From contig CP136571.1 in the NCBI GenBank assembly GCA_035192965.1, positions 144,501-208,500 of the forward strand: 64,000 bases of DNA, read 5' to 3'. Of the stretch, positions 9,129 to 18,021 are shown in pieces (the stretch's first letter is position 1; every line of letters starts with the position of its first letter). Under the pieces are notes generated by a model, which saw nothing but the letters and a program-made list of their open reading frames with translations, was not told the origin of the DNA and searched no databases. This DNA is from Fuscovulum sp. GTDB lineage: Bacteria; Pseudomonadota; Alphaproteobacteria; Rhodobacterales; Rhodobacteraceae. A program made the position numbers and the translations under genes.

Positions 9129-9176
9129 TCATCGCCGCTATCCCCACTGCGGAGATTGGTCAGGGGGACCGCCGAT

Positions 9177-10001
9177 ATGCTGCTAGAAGCCCGCAATGTG
9201 ACGCGCATTTTCGGCACAAAATCCGCCGTGGACAATGTGAGGTTCACGGTTCCCAAGGCGGGTTTCATCGGAATCATCGGTCGGTCCGGCGCGGGCAAAT
9301 CCACCTTCCTGCGCATGATGAACCGCTTGACCGACGCAACATCAGGTGAATTGCTGTTCGAAGGCCGCAACATCCTGACGCTGGCAGGCAAGGAAAAGCG
9401 CGCCTGGCAGGGCCAGTGCGCGATGATCTTTCAACAGTTCAATCTGGTGCCGCGTGCAGATGTGGTGTCGAACGTGCTGCATGGCACGCTGGCCCGTCGC
9501 GGAATGCTGCCGTCAATGTTCGGCTTCTGGCCCGATGATGACACGCTGAAGGCGCTGGCCATCCTCGACCGTCTGGGAATCGCCGAACAAGCCCCCAAAC
9601 GCGCCGAAGCCCTGTCCGGCGGCCAGCAACAGCGCGTGGCCATCGCCCGCGCCCTGATGCAAGATCCGAAAATTATCCTTGCAGATGAACCAATTGCAAG
9701 CCTTGACCCGATGAATGCGCAGGTCGTGATGGACACCCTGCGCCGCATCCATGACGAGGATCGCCGCCTGGTCATCGCCAATCTGCACACCCTGGATACC
9801 GCGCGCCGCTATTGCGACCGGGTGATCGGGATGCGGGACGGGCGGGTGGTGTTCGACGGCACCCCCGACCAACTGACCACCGGCGTTGCACGCGACATCT
9901 ATGGCGCGGATGCGTCCTTCAACGAAGGCGCGACCTCGACCTCGATCGAGCGGCTGGGTTCGGCGGGCGATGATGCCTATGCCGATGAAATGCTTGCCTG
10001 A
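9177..10001 (+). CDS. phnC: Phosphonate ABC transporter ATP-binding protein PhnC
   Basis: This 274-residue protein starts at an ATG with an AGGGGGA ribosome site nine bases upstream; the frame is open further up but is not coding-like. It has Walker [10 protein letters not shown], the signature [14 protein letters not shown] and Walker [14 protein letters not shown]. The switch region [19 protein letters not shown] is typical of PhnC. It heads the phnC-phnD-phnE-phnE2 import operon. A Pho-box-like site and an unusual 12-bp-repeat element lie upstream. Confidence 0.95.
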   Translation: MLLEARNVTRIFGTKSAVDNVRFTVPKAGFIGIIGRSGAGKSTFLRMMNRLTDATSGELLFEGRNILTLAGKEKRAWQGQCAMIFQQFNLVPRADVVSNVLHGTLARRGMLPSMFGFWPDDDTLKALAILDRLGIAEQAPKRAEALSGGQQQRVAIARALMQDPKIILADEPIASLDPMNAQVVMDTLRRIHDEDRRLVIANLHTLDTARRYCDRVIGMRDGRVVFDGTPDQLTTGVARDIYGADASFNEGATSTSIERLGSAGDDAYADEMLA

Positions 10002-10050
10002 TTTCCCTAACCGGCCCCGGTTTCGGGGTCTTTCAACACGGAGCGTTCCG

Positions 10051-10947
10051 ATGAAGCACCTGCTTGCCATCCTTGCTGCCACCACCACCCTCTCCGGCGC
10101 GGTTCATGCGCAGGAAATCACCGAATTCAACATCGGCATCCTTGGCGGCGAAAATGCCCAGGACCGCCTGACCAACCAGGAATGCTTCCGCGCCAAGATC
10201 GAAGAAGCGGTCGGTGTTCCGGTCAAGCTTTTTGCCCCGGCTGACTATGACGGCGTGATCCAGGGCCTGCTCGGCGGTACGCTGGACTATGCATGGCTCG
10301 GCGCTTCGGCCTTCGCCAAGATTCACCTGACCGACCCGAATGCCGTTGAACTGAAGCTGACCAAGCAGAACGTTGACGGCTCCACCGGCTATTACTCCAT
10401 CGGCTTTGCCCGCGCCGACTCGGGCATCACGTCGATCGAAGACGCCAAGGGCAAGGTCTTTGCTTTTGCCGACCCGAACTCCACCTCGGGCTATCTGGTG
10501 CCCGGCGCAGAACTGATCGCCAACTATGGCAAGCTGGAAGACTACTTCGCCGAAGTGAAGATGTCGGGCGGCCATGAGCAGTCCATCGTCGGCGTGCACA
10601 ACGGCGACTTCGACGCCGCCGTGTCCTGGGCCGATGGTCTGGGCAACTGGGAAGACGGCTACAACTCGGGCGCCTTCCGCCGCGCAGCTGACGCTGGCCT
10701 CGTCGACATGAACAACCTTGTCGAAATCTGGCGCTCGAAGATGATCCCGGAAGGCCCGATGGTCATCCGTTCGGCCCTGCCGCAGGACGTGAAGGACAAG
10801 GTCACCCAGCTGACCGCCGACCTGTGGGAAACCGATCCGGAATGCGCCTACAACGTCGCCGCCGGCGATGCCAAGGACTTCGTCCCGGTGGACCTGTCGG
10901 CCTATGAAGGCGTGCTGGCCGCGCGCAAGCTTCAGGAAGGCATGTAA
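10051..10947 (+). CDS. phnD: Periplasmic phosphonate-binding protein PhnD
   Basis: This 298-residue protein has a signal peptide (MKHLLAILAATTTLSGAVHAQ). The mature domain has the PhnD-family blocks GILGGENAQDR, DYAWLGASAF, FADPNSTSGYLVPGAEL and AAVSWADG. The last three line the phosphonate pocket in this family. It is the second gene of the operon and is followed by a terminator-like hairpin, so it is probably the most abundant component. The GAT-Asn-rich loops suit aminoalkyl or alkyl phosphonates, but the ligand preference cannot be read directly. Confidence 0.94.
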   Translation: MKHLLAILAATTTLSGAVHAQEITEFNIGILGGENAQDRLTNQECFRAKIEEAVGVPVKLFAPADYDGVIQGLLGGTLDYAWLGASAFAKIHLTDPNAVELKLTKQNVDGSTGYYSIGFARADSGITSIEDAKGKVFAFADPNSTSGYLVPGAELIANYGKLEDYFAEVKMSGGHEQSIVGVHNGDFDAAVSWADGLGNWEDGYNSGAFRRAADAGLVDMNNLVEIWRSKMIPEGPMVIRSALPQDVKDKVTQLTADLWETDPECAYNVAAGDAKDFVPVDLSAYEGVLAARKLQEGM

Positions 10948-10963
10948 TCTTTAGCACTGCAAA

Positions 10964-10999
10964 GCCGGGCTGCCCTTTGGGCGGCCCGGCCCTTTTTTT
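10964..10999 (+). terminator. Intrinsic terminator/attenuator between phnD and phnE
   Basis: Arms GCCGGGC and GCCC pair with GGGC and GCCCGGC around a TTT loop, with one T-G mismatch, followed by a run of seven T. This is a complete Rho-independent structure inside the operon. It should reduce readthrough into the permease genes. Confidence 0.85.
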
Positions 11000-11008
11000 G
11001 GGGGCCAT

Positions 11009-11887
11009 ATGGTAGATATCGCATTCGGGCCGGAACCGGGAAAACGTCCCGAACTTTCCGATTCAAACACCCGTTATCTTGAGATGGTCCGCCGCAAGCG
11101 CATGTATGGCGGCATTCTGCTGGTCTTTTTCATCGCCCTGACAGCCTCGGGCTGGATGCTGGCCGAGGAACGCAATGCCGGTGATTTCTGGTCTGGCCTG
11201 CCGCAGGTGATCGACTTCCCGGCCGAGGTTCTAACTGAGGCCTGGATGAACCGCGGCAATATCGCCGGATATGCCTGGGAACATTTCCCATCGCTGATCG
11301 AGACGATCAACATCGCCGCTGTCGCCACACTTGTGGGCGCGCTAGCCGCCATGTTCCTTTCCCTGCTTGCCACGCGCGGCCTTGCGTGCTGGCCCCGCCT
11401 CATCCCTGTCTTTCGCCGCACGATGGACGGTCTGCGCGCGATTCCGGAAATCGTGATCGCGCTGGTCCTGATCTATATCCTTGGCGGCGGGCCCGTTCCC
11501 GCCGTGATTGCCATCGCGCTGCACACTGGCGGCGCGCTTGGCAAGCTTTTCTCCGAAGTGGCCGAGAATGCGGACACAAAGCCTGTCGAAGGCCTCGCCT
11601 CTGTGGGCGCGACATGGTCGCAGCGGATGTGGTTTGGCGTCATCCCGCAGGTCGCGCCGAACTGGCTTTCCTATGCTCTGCTTCGTTTCGAAATCAACAT
11701 CCGCGCCAGCGCCATCCTTGGCTTTGTCGGCGAAGGCGGCATCGGCAGCGACCTGAAGGTGGCGATGCAATGGGGACAGGGCCGGTATGATCAGGTCGTG
11801 GCGATCTTCCTGCTTTTGTTCATCACCATCGTGGTGATCGACCAGATCTCCGACCACTTCCGCCACAAGCTGGTAAAGGGCCATTGA
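11009..11887 (+). CDS. phnE: Phosphonate ABC transporter permease PhnE (first)
   Basis: This 292-residue inner-membrane protein has one N-terminal helix (GGILLVFFIALTASGWMLA) and a permease domain with about five further helices. The EAA-type loop (EGLASVGATWSQRMWFGVIPQ) contacts PhnC. The C-terminal ASAILGFVGEGGIGSDL segment is a PhnE hallmark. It lies just after the phnD terminator and 3 bp before the second permease gene, with which it probably forms a heterodimeric channel. Confidence 0.93.
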   Translation: MVDIAFGPEPGKRPELSDSNTRYLEMVRRKRMYGGILLVFFIALTASGWMLAEERNAGDFWSGLPQVIDFPAEVLTEAWMNRGNIAGYAWEHFPSLIETINIAAVATLVGALAAMFLSLLATRGLACWPRLIPVFRRTMDGLRAIPEIVIALVLIYILGGGPVPAVIAIALHTGGALGKLFSEVAENADTKPVEGLASVGATWSQRMWFGVIPQVAPNWLSYALLRFEINIRASAILGFVGEGGIGSDLKVAMQWGQGRYDQVVAIFLLLFITIVVIDQISDHFRHKLVKGH

Positions 11888-11890
11888 CCC

Positions 11891-13216
11891 ATGACGATGA
11901 CCATGACGGATCCCGCACTGGCCGAAACCGTTCTTCAGAAACTCCGCCGCAAGCGCCGCATCGCGCTGGCTGTTCCGGTCGCGATCATCGCCTATCTGGT
12001 CTATGCGGCGATCAGTTTTGACATCGCTGGTCTGGTGCAGCGCGCGCGGATGGACAATGCGGCGATTCTTTTGTCCGATTTCTGGTCGCACAAGACGCAT
12101 GTGACGCGCGACAACCGTTCGGGCGATGTGACCGTTGCCATAGAAGGCGAAGGAAAGGGCACCTATCCCGAAGGGATGCTGCCCGACTGGGTTACCATGG
12201 CGGATGGCGTGACCACGATCGATCTCGGCGACGGGCACCTTGTCACTTATGATGATGCGGGTGCGCGTTATGCTGTTCCGGGCTATGGCCTGATCGATAT
12301 CCGGTCCGAGGGCGGCCGCCCGGTAATGACTGCGCCGGAACCCATTCCCGACTGGATCAGCGTGTCGCAGAACCGCATCGGCGTGACCACCGATGCCGGG
12401 CGGTTCAGCTATTCGCGTTCCAAGGTGGAAACCTTCAAGTATCAGGCGGGGTGGGAACTGTGGTTCTTTACCCTCGACAGCCCTTTCTACGGCAAATCCT
12501 TTGTCGAACTCGTCAGCCTCGCCACCGTTGGTGACAGGGTAGATGCTGCCCGGTCCAACATCGGCTACATGGTCAGTGAATTCTGGACCAACCGCATGTG
12601 GCGGCATGGCGACGTGGCCTGGGCGATCTTTGAGACCATCCTGATGGCCTTTCTCGGCACGTTTGCCGCCGCCATCGTGGCGCTGCCCCTGTCCTTTGTC
12701 GCCGCGCGCAACTTCATGCCGCTGGGCATCTTTCGTGGAACGATCCGCCGCATCTTTGACTTTGTCCGCGGGGTGGACGGTTTGATCTGGACGATCATCC
12801 TGTCGCGTGCCTTTGGGCCGGGGCCGATGACCGGGGCCATCGCCATCGCCATCACCGATGCGGGCAGTTTCGGCAAAACCTTTTCCGAAGCGCTGGAAAA
12901 CATCGACGAAAAGCAGGTCGAGGGCATCCGCTCCACCGGTGCAAATGCCATGCAGCGCGCCCGCTTTGGCGTATTGCCGCAGCTGATGCCGGTCATCCTT
13001 GCGCAGGTGCTCTACTATCTCGAGTCAAACACCCGCAGCGCTACGATCATCGGGGCCATTGTTGGCGGCGGTATCGGGCTTTTGCTGACGCAGGCCATCA
13101 TTACCCAAAAGGATTGGGAAGAGGTGGCCTATTACATGGTGCTGATCGTTCTTATGGTCATGGCCATGGACAGCTTTTCAGGCTGGCTGCGGCGCAAGCT
13201 GATCAAGGGCGAGTGA
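11891..13216 (+). CDS. phnE: Phosphonate ABC transporter permease PhnE2 with large periplasmic insertion
   Basis: This 441-residue protein has a first membrane helix at about residues 22-42, then some 180-200 soluble residues, then a standard PhnE permease domain from about residue 230. The EAA-type loop EGIRSTGANAMQRARFGVLPQ and a SATIIGAIVGGGIGLLLTQ end are clear. The soluble insertion is absent from the first PhnE. It is predicted to face the periplasm, where it could contact PhnD. Its stop nearly abuts the acyltransferase start. Confidence 0.92.
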   Translation: MTMTMTDPALAETVLQKLRRKRRIALAVPVAIIAYLVYAAISFDIAGLVQRARMDNAAILLSDFWSHKTHVTRDNRSGDVTVAIEGEGKGTYPEGMLPDWVTMADGVTTIDLGDGHLVTYDDAGARYAVPGYGLIDIRSEGGRPVMTAPEPIPDWISVSQNRIGVTTDAGRFSYSRSKVETFKYQAGWELWFFTLDSPFYGKSFVELVSLATVGDRVDAARSNIGYMVSEFWTNRMWRHGDVAWAIFETILMAFLGTFAAAIVALPLSFVAARNFMPLGIFRGTIRRIFDFVRGVDGLIWTIILSRAFGPGPMTGAIAIAITDAGSFGKTFSEALENIDEKQVEGIRSTGANAMQRARFGVLPQLMPVILAQVLYYLESNTRSATIIGAIVGGGIGLLLTQAIITQKDWEEVAYYMVLIVLMVMAMDSFSGWLRRKLIKGE

Positions 13217-13217
13217 C

Positions 13218-13835
13218 ATGCCGAAACTGTCGCCCGATGCGCCGTTGCTGCACCCTGATACGCAGATCGTGAATTCCACCTTCGGGGCCTATGTCGAGAT
13301 CGGGCAGGGCAGCCGGGTGCAGAACACCGATTTCGGGGATTACGCCTATTGCGACCGCTTTGCCGACATCGCCAATTGCAGCGTGGGGCGGTTCGCCAAT
13401 ATCGCGGCCTTCACCCGGATCGGGCCGACGGATCACCCGTTCACCCATGCGGCGCAGCACCATTTCCTGTATCGGTCCAGCTATTACTGGGACGACGCGA
13501 CGGATGACCCGGTTTTCTTTGCCGCCCGCGCGGCGCGGCGGTTGGTGCTGGGGGCGGATTGCTGGATCGGGCATGGCGCGATCATCAAGCCTGAGGTGAC
13601 AGTGGGCATCGGCGCGATTGTCGCGGCAGGCGCTGTGGTGACACGGGACGTGTCGCCCTTTGCCATCGTGGCAGGGGTTCCGGCGCAGCCGATCCGGTCG
13701 CGGTTTCCGGACGCGGTGATCGACCGGCTGCTGGCGCTGGCCTGGTGGGAATGGGACCATGCCCGCCTGCGCGGCGCGCTAGAGGATTTCCGCACGATGA
13801 AGGCAGAGGCGTTTCTGGAACGCTACGACAGGTAG
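13218..13835 (+). CDS. Phosphonate-cluster hexapeptide-repeat acyltransferase
   Basis: This 205-residue left-handed beta-helix protein resembles the phosphonate-metabolism transferase hexapeptide family found in many phn operons (TIGR03308-like). Imperfect hexapeptide turns run from about residue 15 to 60 and from 110 to 155 (VLGADCWIGHGAIIKPEVTVGIGAIVAAGAVV), followed by the typical AGVPAQPIRSRF end. Its start follows the phnE2 stop by 1 bp, so translation is coupled. The acyl acceptor is not established; acetylation of an amino-phosphonate is a reasonable inference. Confidence 0.85.
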   Translation: MPKLSPDAPLLHPDTQIVNSTFGAYVEIGQGSRVQNTDFGDYAYCDRFADIANCSVGRFANIAAFTRIGPTDHPFTHAAQHHFLYRSSYYWDDATDDPVFFAARAARRLVLGADCWIGHGAIIKPEVTVGIGAIVAAGAVVTRDVSPFAIVAGVPAQPIRSRFPDAVIDRLLALAWWEWDHARLRGALEDFRTMKAEAFLERYDR

Positions 13836-13836
13836 G

Positions 13837-15021
13837 CTATTCCGCCGCCATCCGGGCTGCGCCGGCCATAGCACAGAACCGTGCCGCCGCCTCGCCCGAC
13901 AGATGCGCCATGCGGCCACCGGCGATGACCATTTCGATGGCGCGGCTGTCGCGGTGGACGGCGACCAGATCGGCACGCAGGCCGGTGGTCAGAACGCCCC
14001 GATCCACCAGCCCCAGCACCTGCGCCGGACCTTCGGACACCAGCCGCCAAGCGGAAGCGAGCGGCAGGATGCCCTGATCGACCAGCGCCCAGACCGCCAG
14101 CGGCAAAGCGGGGATGTGGTAATCCGATACCAGCGCATCACACAGCCCGTCGCGGATCAGTTCCACTGCGGCGATGTTGCCGGCCTGTGACCCGCCACGC
14201 ACAACATTCGGTGCGCCCATGATGACGGGATCGCCTGCTGCACGGGCGGCGGCGGCGGCGCGGCGGGTGGTCGGAAATTCGGCCACCTTGGCGCCGATCA
14301 TGCGATAGACCTCGCGCGTTTCGGCATCGGGGTCGTCATGGCTGCCATAGGTGATTCCGAGCCGATCAAAGGCGCCAGCCATCATGCACAGGGCACGCGG
14401 CACATCGCGCGCCTTGGCGCGGGCGGCCTCCATCCGGGTGAGCAACTGAACCTCGGTCAGGCCCGCCTTGCGCGCCCAGTGGCCAAAACCATCGGGGTTG
14501 CGGCGGTGCATCTGAAAGCCCTCTTCCAGATGATCGTTGAACACCACATAGCCGACGCGGAACTGTTCCACCGCCGCGATCAGGCGGGGAACTGCATCGA
14601 CCAGATGGGTTTCAGCCCGGACCTGCACCCGCAGGTCGACCAGCGCCGATTGACGGAATTCCTGCACGGCGGACATCACCGCTTCGGCATGGTCGGGGCC
14701 GCGAAAGCCGCCTTCCCAGCTCCAGCTTTGGGCGAGGAAGGCGGTGGTGACGCCATGTGCCGCCGCCTCACGCGCGGTGGAGGCAAGACCGTCCTTCAGG
14801 GGAAAGGGGGCCGAGGGGCGGGGAAACATCTGCCGTTCGAACCCGTCGCCGTGGAGGTCGATGATGCCGGGAAGCAGCCAATAGCCGGACAGGTCCACCT
14901 CTGCCCCGCCCGGAAGATCGACGATCTGGCCATGGCTTATGCCGACCGCGTGGGCGGCAAAGGCATCGCCGGTCAGGACATCCGCGCCGACAAGACGCAA
15001 CGGGGGCAGGAAGGGGGGCAT
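13837..15021 (-). CDS. phnM: PhnM-family amidohydrolase, paralogue 1
   Basis: This 394-residue protein of the PhnM family (alpha-D-ribose 1-methylphosphonate 5-triphosphate diphosphatase) starts at an ATG preceded by GAGAGG; a GTG four codons upstream is weaker. It has LPGIIDLHGDGFERQ, then SHDD near residue 260, GAPNVVRGGSQAGN and SDYHIPA. Compared with the canonical copy at 21714, the first metal motif reads HGDGFERQ instead of HTDNLERH. It lies downstream of phnF on the same strand and converges on the acyltransferase with a 1-bp gap. It may duplicate PhnM activity or act on a related triphosphate. Confidence 0.87.
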   Translation of the reverse strand: MPPFLPPLRLVGADVLTGDAFAAHAVGISHGQIVDLPGGAEVDLSGYWLLPGIIDLHGDGFERQMFPRPSAPFPLKDGLASTAREAAAHGVTTAFLAQSWSWEGGFRGPDHAEAVMSAVQEFRQSALVDLRVQVRAETHLVDAVPRLIAAVEQFRVGYVVFNDHLEEGFQMHRRNPDGFGHWARKAGLTEVQLLTRMEAARAKARDVPRALCMMAGAFDRLGITYGSHDDPDAETREVYRMIGAKVAEFPTTRRAAAAARAAGDPVIMGAPNVVRGGSQAGNIAAVELIRDGLCDALVSDYHIPALPLAVWALVDQGILPLASAWRLVSEGPAQVLGLVDRGVLTTGLRADLVAVHRDSRAIEMVIAGGRMAHLSGEAAARFCAMAGAARMAAE

Positions 15022-15083
15022 GACACCTCTCACGGTTTAAATGCCCTGTGGATAACCTTGCCCTGCAACGGGGGTGTGACAGG

Positions 15084-15794
15084 TCAGGCCCGATCAACTG
15101 TAAGTGTAATGCGATCCCCGGCAAACCATGTTGTGCCGTATTCAATCGGCACCCCAGCCGCGTCGACATTGACGGCGACAGTGCGCAGGACGGGTGCGCC
15201 TTCCTTGATCTGAAGGGCAAGGGCCAGCATCGGCTTTGCCGCCTTGGCCGTCAGCCGGGTGGAAGAGCGGGTGTAATCGGCCACGCCGCAAGCGGCGAGG
15301 GCGGCGGTGATGGAACCAGACCCCTCTAGCAATCGGAGCAGGTCAGGCAGGCGGTCGGCCGGAAAGATGGACCGGAACATCGCCAGCGGCTGGCCATCGG
15401 CGAGCGAGACGCCTTCCACCACATGCACCCTTGCGCCGTCGGGGAGGTGAAGCTGGGCAGCCTCGGCCGCATCGGCGGGGCGGGTTTCCAGCCGCGTCAG
15501 GCGGCGGGAGGGTGTCATGCCGGCGGCGGTGACGGCCTGATGGAACCGCACGCGGCGGCCAAGGGGATAATCCGTCGCGCGGCCGGTGACGAAGACGCCC
15601 GCACCGCGCCGGGATTGCACCAGCCCCGCCTCTGCCAGCGTCGACAGCGCGTGGCGGACGGTGTGGCGGTTCACGCCGAAGCGGGCGGCCAGTTCCGCCT
15701 CGGTCGGGAGGCGCCCACCGGGTGGGACGTGGCCCCGCGCGATTTCGGCCTGAAGCGTGGCGGCGATTTCCCGCCAGATGGATGACCGGGCCAT
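15084..15794 (-). CDS. phnF: GntR-family regulator PhnF
   Basis: This 236-residue GntR/HutC-type repressor has an N-terminal winged helix (LPTEAELAARFGVNRHTVRHALSTLAEAGLVQ) and a C-terminal UTRA-like effector domain. The chosen ATG has AGGGGGG just upstream; another in-frame ATG lies 15 bp before. It diverges from phnG and shares with it a gap that contains a tandem TTGTATAG repeat. It therefore probably controls the C-P lyase operon and its own transcript (phnF-phnM1) in response to a phosphonate-derived ligand. Confidence 0.9.
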   Translation of the reverse strand: MARSSIWREIAATLQAEIARGHVPPGGRLPTEAELAARFGVNRHTVRHALSTLAEAGLVQSRRGAGVFVTGRATDYPLGRRVRFHQAVTAAGMTPSRRLTRLETRPADAAEAAQLHLPDGARVHVVEGVSLADGQPLAMFRSIFPADRLPDLLRLLEGSGSITAALAACGVADYTRSSTRLTAKAAKPMLALALQIKEGAPVLRTVAVNVDAAGVPIEYGTTWFAGDRITLTVDRA

Positions 15795-15861
15795 GTGCCC
15801 CCCTGTCATGGAAGTTTCACCAAAGCTTCGCACCATCGACTCGACAGTGGCTGTATTGAAT

Positions 15862-15877
15862 TTGTATAGTTGTATAG
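15862..15877. promoter_or_regulatory. Candidate PhnF operator
   Basis: Two perfect head-to-tail copies of TTGTATAG occur in the divergent phnF-phnG gap, 22 bp before the phnG start. Position and symmetry suggest PhnF binding. Known PhnF/HutC sites contain GTATA-type half-sites. Confidence 0.6.
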
Positions 15878-15899
15878 AAATCTGGACAAGCGACAAAAG

Positions 15900-16364
15900 A
15901 TGTCTAGCCAAGCACCCGATACTGCACCCGATACTGCCGAGCGCCAAAACTGGATGGGTCTTTTGGCCCGTGCGAAGGCCGCGCATCTGGCGGCCTTGCT
16001 GCCCGATCCGCTGCCCGATCACAGCCTGCTGCGGGCGCCTGAAATAGGCGCGGTGATGGTGCGCGGGCGGGCGGGTGCGACGGGCGCGCCGTTCAATCTG
16101 GGTGAAATGACGGTGACGCGGTGCAGTTTAAGGCTGGCCTCGGGCGTGGTGGGACATGCCGTGGTGCAGGGCCGCGATCGCGCCCATGCGCGCCGCGCGG
16201 CAGCAGTTGATGCGCTGATGCAGACCGGTGAAGCGGCGGCGATCCGGGCGGGGGTTCTGGTGCCCTTGGCCGAGGCCGAGACAGCGGCACGGCAGACCCG
16301 GGCCGAGAAGGCGGCGGCGACGAAGGTGGAGTTCTTCACCATGGTGCGGGGAGAGGACAAATGA
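15900..16364 (+). CDS. phnG: C-P lyase subunit PhnG
   Basis: This 154-residue protein is the small PhnG subunit of the carbon-phosphorus lyase core complex (PhnG2H2I2J2). The segment VMVRGRAGATGAPFNLGEMTVTRCSLRL and the following GHAVVQGRDRAHARRAAAVDAL are characteristic. The N-terminus carries a short tandem repeat (APDTAPDT). The ATG at 15900 is preferred over an upstream TTG. It opens the phnGHIJKLN operon and overlaps phnH by 4 bp. Confidence 0.93.
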   Translation: MSSQAPDTAPDTAERQNWMGLLARAKAAHLAALLPDPLPDHSLLRAPEIGAVMVRGRAGATGAPFNLGEMTVTRCSLRLASGVVGHAVVQGRDRAHARRAAAVDALMQTGEAAAIRAGVLVPLAEAETAARQTRAEKAAATKVEFFTMVRGEDK

Positions 16365-16933
16365 CGGGTGCCGATGTGCTGTCGGGTGGTTTTTCCGATC
16401 CGCCGATTGATGCGGCGCGGGCCTTTCGCGCCTGTTTGGACGTGATGTCGCGGCCTGGCCGGATTGCAGAACTTGACGGGGCCGTTCCGCCTGGGCCGCT
16501 GTCGGTGGCGGCGGGGGTACTGGCGCTGACGCTGCTGGATGGGACAACGCCGGTGCATCTGGCGGGCGGGCATGATTGCGCGGCGGTGCGGGACTGGATC
16601 ACCTTTCACACCGGTGCGCCCTTTGCCGATGCGGAAGGGGCGGCCTTTGCCTTTGGGACATGGGACGCGCTGCACCCTGTAACGCGCTTTGGCATCGGGA
16701 CACCTGAATATCCCGACCGGGCCTGCACGCTGGTTGTGGAAAGTGCGATGCTGGAGCCTCGCGGGGCGCGGTTGTCGGGGCCGGGGATCAAGGATCACGC
16801 GCTTTTGTCACTGCCTGAAGTGGCGGCTTTTCGCGCCAATCGGGCGCTGTTTCCGCTGGGCTTTGACGCCTTTTTCACGGCGGGTACCCGGATTGCCGGA
16901 TTGCCCCGATCCACCATCGTGGAGGACATCTGA
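16361..16933 (+). CDS. phnH: C-P lyase subunit PhnH
   Basis: This 190-residue protein matches PhnH: SRPGRIAELDGAV near the N-terminus, GTPEYPDRACTLV in the middle and LSGPGIKDHALLSLP near residue 145, then FPLGFDAFFT. PhnH is a core component of the C-P lyase complex that helps install methylphosphonate on ATP with PhnG, PhnI and PhnL. It has 4-bp (phnG) and 3-bp (phnI) overlaps, so translation is tightly coupled. Confidence 0.93.
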   Translation: MTGADVLSGGFSDPPIDAARAFRACLDVMSRPGRIAELDGAVPPGPLSVAAGVLALTLLDGTTPVHLAGGHDCAAVRDWITFHTGAPFADAEGAAFAFGTWDALHPVTRFGIGTPEYPDRACTLVVESAMLEPRGARLSGPGIKDHALLSLPEVAAFRANRALFPLGFDAFFTAGTRIAGLPRSTIVEDI

Positions 16934-18021
16934 TGTATGTGGCCGTAAAGGGTGGCGAACGCGCCATCGAAAATGCCCATGCCTTTCTGGGGGAAGAGCG
17001 GAGGGGCGATCCAGCGGTTGCGGAACTGTCCACCGCGCAAATCCGCGAACAGTTGCGGTTGGCGGTGAACCGGGTGATGGCGGAGGGGTCTTTGTATGAC
17101 CCGGACCTTGCCGCGCTGGCGATCAAGCAGGCGCGGGGCGATCTGATCGAGGCGGTGTTCCTGATCCGCGCTTATCGCACCACCCTGCCCCGGCATGGCG
17201 TATCGCTCCCCGTGGACACGGCGCAGATGGCGGTGACGCGGCGGATCAGCGCGACGTTCAAGGATGCACCCGGTGGGCAGGTGCTGGGGCCGACGTTTGA
17301 TTACACGCACCGCCTGCTGGATTTCACGCTGGAGGCCAATGGCGAGGCGCCGGTTGCAGCCCGTGCGCCCGCGATGGCGGGGGCGGTGCCGCATATCACA
17401 TCCTTTTTGAACCGCGACGGGATGATCGAGGAAGCCCCCCATGACGACACCCCGCCGCCCGACCTGACGCGCGAGCCGATGGAACTGCCCGCAGCGCGCG
17501 CAACACGGTTGCAGGCGATTGCGCGGGGAGATGAGGGGTTCATCCTATCACTCGCCTACTCCACGCAGCGCGGTTACGGGCGCACGCATGCCTTTGTGGG
17601 CGAGTTGCGGATCGGGATGGTGGCGGTGGAGATGGAGGTGCCCGAACTGGGGTTCGCCATCTGCATTGGCGAAGTGGAATTGACGGAATGCGAGACGGTG
17701 AACCAGTTCAAGGGATCCCGCACGGAACCCCCGCAATTCACGCGGGGCTATGGCCTGACCTTTGGGCAGAATGAGCGCAAGTCCATCGCCATGAGCCTAG
17801 TGGACCGGGCACTGCGTTGGAAGGAATTGGGCGAGGATTACACCGGGGCCCCGGCACAGGATGAGGAATTCGTGCTGATGCATGCCGACAATGTGCAGGC
17901 GACCGGCTTTCTGGAACACATCAAGCTGCCCCACTACGTGGATTTTCAGAGCGAATTGGAACTGGTGCGCAAGCTGCGGGCCGAGGTTGCGGCCAGCACC
18001 ATGCAGGAGGCAGCAGAATGA
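16933..18021 (+). CDS. phnI: C-P lyase subunit PhnI (nucleosidase component)
   Basis: This 362-residue protein begins MYVAVKGGERAIENAHAFL, the standard PhnI N-terminus. It contains KQARGDLIEAVFLIRAYRTTLPR and, toward the C-terminus, LMHADNVQATGFLEHIKLPHYVDFQ. PhnI displaces adenine from ATP so that a methylphosphonate ribose triphosphate can form, with PhnG, PhnH and PhnL. It shares 1-4 base overlaps with its neighbours. Length is normal for the family. Confidence 0.96.
   Translation: MYVAVKGGERAIENAHAFLGEERRGDPAVAELSTAQIREQLRLAVNRVMAEGSLYDPDLAALAIKQARGDLIEAVFLIRAYRTTLPRHGVSLPVDTAQMAVTRRISATFKDAPGGQVLGPTFDYTHRLLDFTLEANGEAPVAARAPAMAGAVPHITSFLNRDGMIEEAPHDDTPPPDLTREPMELPAARATRLQAIARGDEGFILSLAYSTQRGYGRTHAFVGELRIGMVAVEMEVPELGFAICIGEVELTECETVNQFKGSRTEPPQFTRGYGLTFGQNERKSIAMSLVDRALRWKELGEDYTGAPAQDEEFVLMHADNVQATGFLEHIKLPHYVDFQSELELVRKLRAEVAASTMQEAAE

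Larger units (their letters stand above)
8867..9176. other. Divergent regulatory region between pstS and phnC
   Basis: No gene is visible in these 310 bp. The region holds a Pho-box-like array for pstS, a 12-bp-repeat element and a second Pho-box-like array for phnC, each listed separately. An AGGGGGA ribosome site lies at about 9162-9168. Confidence 0.7.

Noticed and set aside
8867-9176. A small RNA gene in the pstS-phnC gap
   Set aside because: The repeat and Pho-like units explain the structure; I found no promoter-plus-terminator pair.
9039-9180. A Cys-rich leader peptide (HTVCCTG-like) before phnC
   Set aside because: The frame has a GTG start without a ribosome site and runs into phnC without a stop. 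The second copy of the element also has no defined end. The DNA repeat explains the residue pattern.
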